From Branchiostoma floridae (lineage: Eukaryota; Chordata; Leptocardii; Amphioxiformes; Branchiostomatidae), in the NCBI RefSeq assembly GCF_000003815.2, contig NC_049996.1, positions 16,195,452 to 16,259,451 on the forward strand: a stretch of 64,000 bases of DNA, written 5' to 3'. The stretch's first letter is position 1. Each line of letters opens with the position of its first letter. The notes under the pieces were generated by a model. The model was not told the origin of the DNA. It did not search any database and was given only the letters and a program-made list of their open reading frames with translations. The translations under genes and the position numbers were made by a program. Shown piece by piece: positions 33,291-45,812 of the stretch.

Positions 33291-36200
33291 CTGCAGGGCA
33301 AAGGTCAGGGGTTAGTGAGGTCATTGTCATGATGGGTATAGGTCAGGGGTCAGTACAGGTCATTGTCCTGTAGGGAAAAGGTCAGGGGTTAGTATGGTTG
33401 TTGTCCTGCAGGGTATAGGTCAGGGGTCAGTACAGGTCATTGTCATGTAGGGCAACATAAGGGTCAGTACAGGTCGTTGTCCATTGGTCTGGTCAGTTGG
33501 TCCAACACACATGTACACCCACAAACCCAGGTCATAGCTGTTATAAACCCACAAATCCAGGTTATAGCTGTTGTAAACCCATGTCATATGTGTTATACAA
33601 CACCCAGGTCATTCATAGTTGTTGTATCATAACACACCCAGGTCATACTCATAGCTGTTATACACCCATACACCCAGGTCATACATGTAGCTGTGCAACT
33701 GGCCTGAAGAACCCACACACAGACATGGTACAGACTTTAACACACCAACACAACTGTCTGGATGCACACCAACAAACAAGCATCAGGAAGCATCAGTTAT
33801 AGATGTGTAGCNNNNNNNNNNNNNNNNNNNNNNNNNNNNNNNNNNNNNNNNNNNNNNNNNNNNNNNNNNNNNNNNNNNNNNNNNNNNNNNNNNNNNNNNN
33901 NNNNNNNNNNNTTCAGGGAAGAGAAAAACGAAGCTGGAAACATGAACACAGCTGAGAGTATGCAGAGCAAGATGACATCATGACGTACCAAGGGGATGGG
34001 CTGGGCCCGGGTCTCTGTAGCCGTGGTGACGGCCTAGGGGTCAAGGGTTGGGGGTCAACAATGGAGGGGACAATGTTGGAGGGGGTGCACAGAAATGACA
34101 AAGGTAATGTTCATTTGTGATATGTTGAAACGAACATCACTGATGGAAATAAGCAATCAAAATCAACAAAGAAAGAAGAAAAGGGAAAGAGTTCTGTAGT
34201 GAGATGTTTTCGTGAGTTGTGCTCAGATTTAATGTTTATTTGTGATCTGCTAAAACGAACGCAGCTGATCAATGGAAATAGGCAAAATCAACAAAGAAAA
34301 AAGTTGCCATAAAACCACGAGTTAGGCAGATGTTTCTGTGAGTTGTGTTCAGATTTACCTTGACTTTAGGGTGTTTCTGTAGGCAGTTGGATGATGTCAT
34401 GTTATCAAGCAGAAAAAGTGAATAAGAGCTGATAAGCAGATTTAAGCAGCAACAAGACAGTAAAAAAACTACATAAATATGGCAGAAAACAAAGCAGAAA
34501 TCACTGGTGTCACTAATGAAAGATAACACAAGTTATTTGAAAGGTTGTTTCCAAAATCATAACCAGTTGCTTGAGTGTTTGCTAGTTGGCGCATCTTGTT
34601 ACCTGGATGTCTATCCTTCATCCACATAAAGCAGAAATCAGACTCATTGAGAAGGAGGGTTATAATAGGAGAGATATTACAGCCATACAAACTCATTACC
34701 AGCGATATTGATATATTCATAAGATAACCCACATCGCCAGCGGCTTCCCCCTGGTTGGAATCCTGGTACATCGTGGGTAGTGGTGCATGATGGGTCACCA
34801 GTAATGGGGCATGTTGGGAAGGATTGTGGATCACAGATTTGTCCAGGTATGGGAGCAGGGAATTGTGGGAATGAGAGAGTTGGAGGCAGTGTTACATGGG
34901 ATTCCCAGGTCATATAATATTCCAAGGTCATATCATATTCCAAGGTCATATCATATTCCAAGGTCATATAATATCCCAAGGTCATATAATATTTCAAGGT
35001 CATGCAAGACTCCAAGGTCATGTAAGATTCCAAAGTTATGTATGATTCCAAGGTTATGTGTGATTCCAAGGTTATGTGTGGGGTTGTGAGAAAAACAAAA
35101 CAAGAACAACAATATGTTCATAACTGTGGTGGAATTCGTTCAGTGTAAAACTAAAAGATTCAGACAAAGGATCAGACAGGATCCACGGTTGACAAATAAA
35201 ACAAACAAGACAAACAGAAAATCACAGGAGCCCCGTGTGGTTTTTACCCTGTGTGAGCTGACGGATTGCTGACGCTCCATTCTCGCCTGAGAAGGGGAAA
35301 CGGTACAAATTACAGCTTACCCACTTTAACGCTCAGAACAGGACTTAACTGTTCTACTGTCCATGCAGTGGAGGCCAAGGAAGTAGAAAATGGACAACAA
35401 AATCATGCAAAAGTGGAAAAAAAATCACACGGAAGTGGACAACAAAATCGTACAGACAACAATTTTGTACAGAAGACAGCAAAATCATACAGAAGTGGAC
35501 GCGTCAACAAAATTGTACAGAAAACACAAAGGAATCTGCTTACAATTGAAGTACAGATAGAAAAATGAAGGCATCACTTTTTTTAATGACAAAACGAAAG
35601 AAGAAAGAGAAGAAAAAAGAAGACGTTGCCGGACCCACCCTCTGGATGAGGTTGGAAGGTTCCCCCTTATCAGGAACAGGTGTTCCTTCCTTTTCCTGGG
35701 GATAAAAACCTTCTTAAGACATCTTCAAGTCATACCAACATCTCTCAATGGAGTCGCAAAGTCTTAAGGGCCCAGGTCAAAGGTCATCATAATGTAAGCA
35801 TTACAGCTTGAGCTCAGAGATAGAGAGATGAGTGAATTTGAAAAAAGAAGTTGAAATAAAAAACAGAAGGATAAAAATCTAAGAAAGGCACTAAAACCTA
35901 AGGAAATAACCAAGAACCTTTTTCTCAATGAACGACTGTCGATCCTCATTAATTTCCTTCTGAGCCTGGAAACAAAGAAAAGGTAAAAAGAAAAGAAAAT
36001 TTCGGACTTCAGAAACTGTCAGGTTTCCACTAAAAATGTCTTTAATGATGCAAGAATCAAATGCCCTCTGGTGAACATCTACATCAGTATGAAAATTTCT
36101 CTTTGATTAAGTACACAGAACATATATTTTTGACAAAGAAAGAACAGTAATAGACAAGGGAGAAAAATAATTAAATATGTAAAAAAACACAGGAGAGTTG

Positions 36201-39200
36201 ACAGGATATCATGACAATTTGATTGATTGATTGATTGATTGATTGCTATATTGACCGACCCTGTGTATGAGATTTCCCATGGTTTTCTCCTCTTCGTGAT
36301 TGTTTCCCTCGTCCTCCTCCTAGAGTGGATTCACAAGGGACACAGTATACTACTCGTGACCCAACAGCTCAATGCAAGGCAAGTGTGAGAAATGCTTAAG
36401 TCAGACTAGGAAAATCATCCAAGAAAAATATCTACTCTGGCGTTTATTTTTGTTAGAGACTGGGATGAAGCATTCGTTAATGTACCACCACCATAATTCC
36501 ATTAACTTTGAGATGATAACTATTCGACTGGCTTTTAGTAAAAGTTTCTCTAATGCCAGTTCAGCCATAATGGGAAAACACTGTAAAAACTGACACACAA
36601 GAGAGCGTGCCAAGTACATGCTCTTAACAAGATACTGGCATGCTCCCAAATTCTTTTCTTGATTTGCCACTTTGGATATTTTCATCAATCACATGTTAAA
36701 ACATGCTATTCCAGTATGAAACTACAGATTGCATCAATTTGCCATGGCAACGGCTGAAACACCCAAAATTTCTGCACCTGTTTTTTCCTCTCCATAAAAC
36801 TCTGTCTGTCCTGTGAGATCTCCAGGTGGGCCTAAGGTCAGGGGTCAAAGGGTAGGTCATGTGTATGGTTGTCAAGGGCACAAGAAGGTAGAGGACAACA
36901 TGTGAAAGCGGAATAAATATTAGGTTGGTCAAAAAAGAAATGAAGTTATAAAATGGAATCAGAGAAAGAGCAACACAAAAGACATACATTTATACTTTGG
37001 ACAATATCTAATAAATAATACATGTATTTAAGACAGCAGAAAGACATTTTTACCCTTTTCATTAGCGCTGATCCTTCATCCTATTAAATGTAGAAGTTCA
37101 ACAAAGGAAAACAACATTGAACAAACTGGACACAGAAATTTACATAGGAGACAATTGAGCAGAAACATACATGAGACACAATCAAACAGAAACGTAGATT
37201 GGAGACATTTCAAGCAATATCAGCAAAATCATGACAGTAATAAACGGCATAAAATGTAGAGTAACAGGACAAGAAACTTGCAATCAGAGTCGACAAAAGG
37301 AAACAACAATGAAACAGAAATATCCGACCGTCTCTTCTGAACCCTCTCTGTCCACCGTCAGTGCCTGATGGGGAGGTCAGATGGCAAAGGGCAAGGGTCA
37401 AATGGCAAAGGACAAGGGTCAAATGGTTGGGATAATGTATACAGGGCATGTGACATAAGAACATCAATTCAAGTCTCATGTTAAGTACTAGCAATATAAA
37501 ATAAATCAGAAATCCTGGGAAAAGTAAAAAATAAAATGACCCAAAACATCTACAGACATCAGACCTTCTTCAGTTTAGCCACAGGGGCTATCTCCTTTTC
37601 CTGGCTCTTTTCTTCCCTCCGTCCCTCAAATGTAAACTCGGTAGCTCTTTTGGTTGGATGGGGCTAGAGAGAGTTTACATATAGATACACATGTCCAACA
37701 ACAAAGGCTAAATCTAGTGTCCGTCATATCAAGGGTTAAAACAGTGCATGGTTAGATGCAGTACTGTAGTTGAACACTAGGTGGCGCTCATGTTACATTA
37801 GGTAAGGGTGTGGGAAAAAGTTATGTTATCAGGCCAGTTGCACATCTCTGACTTTTGTATCAGTCATAATGATTTATTCTTCAAACATGGACATATGCAG
37901 TACCGCCTACAATACAAGCACAAGGAGGTGCTCATGCTACATGTGGAGTTGTAGGAGTTGATGAGGACAGAAAGACAGTTGCACAGCAATACACAAATAT
38001 TACATGTAATATCATTCATTCAGTATAAACATGAACATCTGCAGTACCACCTGCTTACACAAGGAGATGCACATGCTACATGAAACACTCTGTCGAGAAA
38101 AATGTACAAAATGAAAAACAGTTTGTATTGTCAAAGGCCAGTTGCACAGCTGTCATCAAATCATCATCCATCCAACAGTCAACATGGATAGGTGCAGTAC
38201 CCCAGACAAACACAAGGAGGCGCTCATGCTACATGAAAACCCCAGTCGTGTTATCAGCAGGCCAGTTTGGCAGTTCTATTGTTCCTATCATTCCTATCTC
38301 ATCATCCATTCAACATTCAAAGTAGCTGGGACAGTACATGTACCTGGGTCAACATGACACAATTTCTTTTATACAGCATTTATCTCAAAATTCACATCCC
38401 AACATTGCTATCATGACAGTTTTCATAATTAATAGCCCGCTCCATAAGCATAAGCATGCTTCTATGTTTGTTTGTTTGTTTGTTTGTTTGTTTATTACCG
38501 TGAGAGTTTTGGTGGTCGCCCCCTCGGCATGCTTGTTTGTTTGTTTGTTTGTTTATTACCGTGAGAGTTTTGGTGGTCGCCCCCTCGGTATGCTTGTTTG
38601 TTTGTTTGTTTATTACCGTGAGAGTTTTGGTGGTCGCCCCCTCGGCATGCTTGTTTGTATGTTTGTTTGTTTATTACCCTCGGCTCGTGCCTGTACATGC
38701 ATGTTTGTTTGTTTGTTTGTTTGTTTGTTTATTACCGTGAGAGTTTTGGTGGTCGCCCCCTCTGCATGTTTGTTTGTTTGTTTGTTTATTACCGTGAGAG
38801 TTTTGGTGGTCGCCCCCTCGGCCCGCGCCTGCTCGTGCATCTCCTTAAGCGTCTCCACGGTCGGCGCCGCGATGAAGACGACGAACGGCATGAACTCTGG
38901 TGTCTTCAAGACTTTCAGCGCCTGGAGGGGAGGCAAGTTTCAGACGTCATTGCATACTGGAACACTTTTCCAATATGATTCTTATGTATGACTGAAGGAT
39001 ATAGACTGAAACAAAGCCTAAGAATCTAAAACCTAACCCTAGCTTATATCCGTGGAGAATTGATTTTTTAAGGCATGCACTCCGGCGTCTTCAAGACCTT
39101 CAGTGCCTGGAGAGGGGAAAGGAGAGATTCAAACATGGTCAAGGATGAAAAGAATATCAGTAACTTCTCTTTACTGACAAAAGACCAGATGATAAGCAGT

Positions 39201-42200
39201 GCTTTTGAAACCAAATACAACTTGCCACATGACTCCCATGCAGGCTACAAGCATTTAGCGTCACTGGGTTACCAGAGTTCAGTGACCCCCATGACGCCAG
39301 GTTACCAGATTTCAGTAACCCCCATTACGACAGGTTAACAAAGTTCAGTGACCCCCATGCTACTAGAGTAACCCATTTGACCCCAGGTTACCTAGGTTTA
39401 GTGACCCCATTCCACCCAGTTTACCAGAGTTCAGTGACCCCAATGACCCCAGGTAACCAGAGTACAGTGACCCCAACGACCCCAGGTTACTTGAGTTTGT
39501 TGCCCTACTGACCTGCGGGTTGACGTCCAGGATGCACATCTCGCCGGAGCGCATGACGTTGCATACGGAGTCGAGTTTCGTGCCGTACAGGTTTCCAAAG
39601 TTCAGTGACCCCCACACCACCCAGGTTACCAAAGTTTAATGACCCCAATGACCCAAGGTCACCCGGGTTCAGTGACTCTACTGACCTGCGGGTTGACGTC
39701 CAGGATGCACATCTTGCCTGAGCGCATGACGTTGCGTACAGAGTCGAGTTTCGTGCCGTACAGGTTTCCCTCGTACTCGCCGGACTCCAGGTACTTGTGG
39801 TCGCGGATGTCTTGCTGCATCGCAGTCTTGTCCGCAAAGTAGTAACCTTTGCCGTCCTCCTCGCCTTCACGGGGGGCGCGGGATGTGTCTGAAAGGGAAG
39901 GGCAAAGTTAGCAGAGAAACAACAGATTTTACTTTACATGAACAGTTGTCAGGAGCAGGCAGACAGACAGAAGTAGTACCGCTTCCAGTCCTTCTCGGAT
40001 TCACGAGGTAAGAGGGATGTGTCTACTGGAGGGACAAACAGGGTTACTGGAGAAACAACAGACCTAATATGGTTCTAGAGAACACACACAGACAGACGGA
40101 CGGACAGACAGATAAAAGAAGTACCCCCTTCCGTCTTCTTTCCGTTCACGCGGCACAATGGCAAGTTAGCGGAGAAACAACAAACAACATGGATCTGGAG
40201 CAGATAACGGACAAACAAACAAACAAGTAGAACATCTTCCAGTCTTCCTCGTCTTCACGTGGCAAGCAGGATACATCTTCAGGAGGGTTGGACATGGTTA
40301 GTAGAGAAACTATGGACCTGACATGCCTCTGGGGCAGACAGACGATGGACACACAGAAGAAGTATGTCTTCTCGTCTTCTTTGCCTTCCTTGGGACATGT
40401 CTGGAAGGTAGGGGCAGAGTTAGCGGAGAATCAAGAGATCTAACATGGTTCTGGAGCAGAGAGACAAACGGATGGACAGACAGACAGACAAAAGTAGTAT
40501 CCCTTCCCATCTTCATTACCTTCACATGGTGCAACAGACAAAATTCTGGAAGGTAAGGGCAGAGTTAGCGGAGAAACAGCAGGCCTTACATGGTTCTGGA
40601 GCTGACAGATGGACGGACTAACTGAAGGACAGACAGACAGACAGACAGAAGAAGTACCCTCTTCCGTCTTCTTTGCCAACAGATGAGGAATTGTGTTTTA
40701 TGAAAGGTACATAAAAGGAGAAAGAAAACCGACAAAGCAGGACTAAGGCACGATCTAGACACAGTTTTTCCCGATATCTGCGAACTGACAACCTCTCACC
40801 GACAGGTCTGGAGCATTCGCCCGATAGCTTGGCAGGGGTCCCTGACAACTTCCGCATGCGTGTAGACTTCTGGAGGTCTCATTAGCATATTAGGGCTCAT
40901 TAGGCTATATAGCTGTTTATGACTGCAAGCGCCACGGGTGTCCCACCCCCAACGTTCCAGATCCCTCCTGACATCTCCACAGATATCGGTAAAAACTGTG
41001 TCTAGATTGGGACTAACTGGGGAAGGCAGACTGAGGTGTTTTTACCACAGAATGCCTGGCACCATGGCAAAAGGACATTTCAATCCAAAAAGCCTCAACT
41101 AACCATCCACTAAGACGTGACGAGGATTAAGACCCAAAACGAGACTGAACTGAACCTAGAGAAGACACCACTAAGAAGCACATCAATTCTTGAGAGCAGT
41201 TACAAAATGTACATGTAAGACCTTCCATGAAGATGTCAAAGTTTGATACAGAGCAAAACACCACAGTGAAAACAATCTGAATTCAGAGACATATCTCAAA
41301 GCTCTCTCAGGATCGCTACAAAGAAACGACTTGAAAGCGACAAATGACTCCATGGGGAGACAACAGTAGAGATTACGATGCCATTCTGGAAACCGTCTTG
41401 TAAACTCGAAACATACAACAAAACGAGTTACAACAAAATAAGTCAAAATAAAAATCCCTTGAAGAAACGTTGTTGCACTGTAATTCTAATGAAAACGATT
41501 TGTTGATTTTTAACAAAAAGAAAGATGACAAAGTAAGTCAAAACTTCATAACTTCATATATAAAAAAATTCCATTTCTGCTTTTAAGCCTTTAGACTTTG
41601 CATGCCTTACAAGAAGTTTCCATGCAAATAAAAGTAAAAAAGTCAATTTCTGCATCGCTGATTTTCGTGTTTTTTCCGTTACCGTCCTGATTTTCGACCA
41701 CGGTATCTAGCGGCGCTGTCAGTTTCATCCGCAAATCGACTGGCGCAAGACACGTCGAGGTCATCCAAATTACCGAGGCAACCAGCTCCTTGCAGTTGTC
41801 AAATGAGATACAAGAACCTACGATACACAGGAATTCACTTGTTACGGAGATGCTGATTGGTTGGAAAACTGTCCTCTAAAACATGAACAAGATACGCCAG
41901 TTAGCCAATGGGAGAAAAGACTCATTACTAACAACATTAGTACGTAACACTTCCATTACGGACATACTGATTGGTTCATCTGAGTTCTTCTCAACCAATG
42001 AGAAAAAAAGGCCCTGAACTACTTGACAATGTAGAAAACTATAACCCACAACAGATAACAATCTGTGTTTAACACTGTGTTTCTACACCAGTGAAAATAA
42101 ACAACCCACTCCATCGCAGCAGTCTTAGATAATGACACTTACTCCTCTCCAAAACCATCATCATTGTGCTGTAAACTACATCTGGTATCTAACCATGCAG

Positions 42201-45200
42201 CACAGCTGACATACGAGACATGCAACGCAGAAAAACTTTAGAACTGAGAAACCAAAGACAAATAGAAATCTTTCACATGTAGAGCAACATCGAATGGTAC
42301 CAACTAGCACGTGACTTACAAACTGTGAGCACATCCAAGATGTTTAGACAGCAGCTAGTGAAACACATGCGAAGTTCAGCTAATGGTATGTTTCCAAAAC
42401 CATATCCAGTTGCTTGAGTAACTATTTTTGGCGAATGGTACATGAGGTATTTGATAATTTTGATAAGGCACATGCATTGTTTTTAATGATATGTGAATGA
42501 CAAGTTTATGTTATGTTGTATATTATGTGTCCACGTGCTATGTGTAATTATTACTAGTACATGTTGCAGACTGTGAAAAGTTGTCAACAACAAAAGGAGT
42601 TAATAAACAATAAATGGAGCCCCTACGACCACTGAGGTTACGGGCCGTGAGTGAGTGAGTGATGTAGCACACATTTAACAGCATCTTCAATTTCAGCCAA
42701 CAGCTTAAAGATTTCACTAGGAAGAAAAAGGACAAGTTGTGGCAATCCTTTTGTCACAATGCCTTATGAAGAATTGTAGCAAATTCCTTGGCAACATCTT
42801 CACTGTGAGAAAGGCACATTCTCATCGCTACAGTTGAGCATTGTTTACTACATTGTGGCATTGTCTTCCAGGTGATTGTGGCAAGATAAAAATGTAGTGA
42901 AAGGTGTATTGTACGACAAGACATCAGAAGGAGCAAAACAGGACGAAAGAAGAATGTACACATGTATCCTAGAAACATGTATAGATACAGAAAAAAAGGA
43001 AAACAGACATTCTAATCTACGGTACAACTTTCTACTCTATAAAGTAATTTTGTGATCAATAACAAAAATGTAGAGAAAGTAACTAAGGAGACAGACATGT
43101 TGCTAAGCAGCAATCAGAGCTAACCAATCACAGCACACTGATTTTATGACATCACAGGGCAATCAAGGGAAACCAGAGCAACTGTCAAATCATTGCAAAC
43201 AAAAAGTAACAAAAATTGGTAGATTGTTGAACTGGTTGTTGGAAGTGGATGATCATGATTAATTATTTTTGCTAATTAGTAGCTGGTTTGATCGTTTGCA
43301 AATTGAAACATTTGATTTTGATGATTGGCTTAGTTTTGGGTGACAACAGGGGTTGGTATTGGGGTGGGTTTGTTTCTTCTTTTTTTTAAGGAATAAAAAA
43401 AGTGATAAAAATTTTTTTCCCCATTTCTTGTTTGAACTTCCTCTGAGAGGAATTTCTGTCAGACTAATTAGAAAGTTATGCAGAAGCAGCAAATTATATA
43501 TATTTTTCTGAAACAAATTACTGAAAAGTCTTTTTTTATTTTCCATGAAAAACGATAATCTTCTTCAAAATAAGATTTTGGAAATTGAATGTCTTCCGTC
43601 TTGACCGTCGTTCAGAACATGACCCAAGACAAACCCCTGTAGACTAGACAAATGACCTTCATGCGATTGACCTTCGCTGGTTCCTGGGAGGGGCCGAGAA
43701 GCATCTAAGGAGAAAACACACTTTAATCAGCTGAGCCATCTTTATATTTTCTCCAGCACCAAATCTTTTCTTTGTTACATTATTTTCACTTCTTTTTGCC
43801 AAATTTTCTGCAGCAATGGAGGCATGGTTTTCTGCAGCAGCAATGGTATGGTTTTGAGACATTTCATGCAGCAATGACATGGTTTTGACAGATTCCATGC
43901 AGCCATGACATGGTTTTTGCACATCATGCAGCAATGGTTTTGATTGCTTGCAAAAGCATACAAACGGTACAAGCTGTCCATGCAGAGTCGAGAAGTCAGA
44001 GATGGTGTTTAACTTTAAAACTCTGCTCTCCACAACACTATCACGTTACTCAGATTCTGTGTTGTGATGTGTGATTGTCACAAATGTTGGGGCTGCACAT
44101 ATACAAATGTAACACAACTGTACATACATGACTCCACATAGTGTACACAAAACTTCCCATCTACATCCCTCACTAGCACTGTAGAGAGGAGAGTAGATGG
44201 AGTAGAAATCTCTTATCACAAATACAAAAATCCAACACCTAGTACTTAACAACCATTACCAAAGTGTGCAGGGTGGAAGAATACCTGCAATCAAACCTGC
44301 TGAACTATCTACTTAACTTGGTATACAGGTTGTAATCATCATCTAACATAATGTCTGTCATTAACACAAGAAGAGTTATTTCATTATTCAAATATGTGAC
44401 AAATACTACAAGAGTTACAGGGCATGCTGGGTGGAGCGGTGCATGCTGGGTACGTACGGGGCATGGTGGTTCCGAAGCGCTCGTGGTCGCTGAGAATGAG
44501 GCGGTTCTTGAGGCTGCGCCGGCCGACGCCCTGGGCTCCGATCAGAATCAGTGTCTTGCGCTGGAACGGAGGCATCTTGGCGACCTCCTCGTAGATGGGC
44601 AGCTCATGTCGGTCAAACTCTGAACAAACAGGGTGATTATAGATGATAAATCAACTCGTCTTTATTAGTCTTGTTAATTTCTTGGAACAGTGGCATCTTG
44701 GAAACCTCCTCCTAGATCGGAGTTAATTAATTTAACTCATTAATGACATTGGAGGTGATCAAATCATCAAAGATACCAGAGTTTTGAGCTAAAGATAACG
44801 ATAATCACAAAATATCCTTTCTTCACAAATAGTACTAAATTAAATTTTAGACACAGACTGTTCACCATATGAACAATGATTCAATTTTACTGCAATTTGC
44901 CAAAGGTTCCATCATAAAAATACTTTTACTGGAGAGGAACACACTTTCACTAAGAAATGAAGTTCAACACACTTTCACTAGACAACACTAAGACCTAGGA
45001 AGCCTTGAAGTCCGTCTCACCTGCGTTCTTGTCAGACAGGTACATCATCTTCTTCTTCTTCTGCTTGGCCAGAGGACCACACCCAACTGTGGAGGGGGGG
45101 GGGGATAAGGTTTGATTGTATCATGAGTATGGCTGAGAAGGCTGTGTAAGGGGTTGGTAGGAACTTCAATCTGTGAATTTATGTCTGTGAAGTTTTTCAT

Positions 45201-45773
45201 AAGAAGTTTGCAGATTTGGTTCAAACTTCAGAGCCTGCTTGAACAAAATGGTTGAACTAGTGATTTTTGTCATAACGGTTTATCACAACAAAGCTGGAAT
45301 CCTGGATAACCCCTTTCACACCTTTGCAAAACTTGGCCCCAATGTTACTTCATTTCAATCCACAATTAGCTATCTAATAAAAATCACCATGCACATAGAA
45401 AAATGACTGTTACTTGATGGTCAGTCGTCTGTAGGCATTTCATAAGAACCAGACATTAGTGGAACAACCAGGTACAAAATATGTCCATTTCTGGGCAAAC
45501 ATTTTGGTCAGATTCCAGTTGGTCCATGGTGCAAATATCTCATAGTTTGGTTCATATGAAGTGCCTACATAGATGACTGGAGACCTAGACTACAGGCATC
45601 ACTACGTGAGTGTCTGCAGACTTGCCTATAGCATTAAGAGCCACCAATCCCCCCCTTCATGTGACTAGCTCTTGTATTGCCCAACATAAAAAAAAACAAT
45701 AATAAATAATCATAATAATTACAACACAGGCTAGAGCGCAACAATATTTTTGTTGTTCTCTTGGAACAATTTG

Positions 45774-45812
<39 letters not shown>

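Noticed and set aside
34905..35080. CRISPR-like regular repeat
   Set aside because: An 18-bp contiguous tandem repeat without spacers, in an animal intron.
38338..38991. 217-codon plus-strand frame with VCLFVCLF repeats
   Set aside because: Product of the (GTTT)n and junction-repeat array; it runs antisense through a certain MPP exon.
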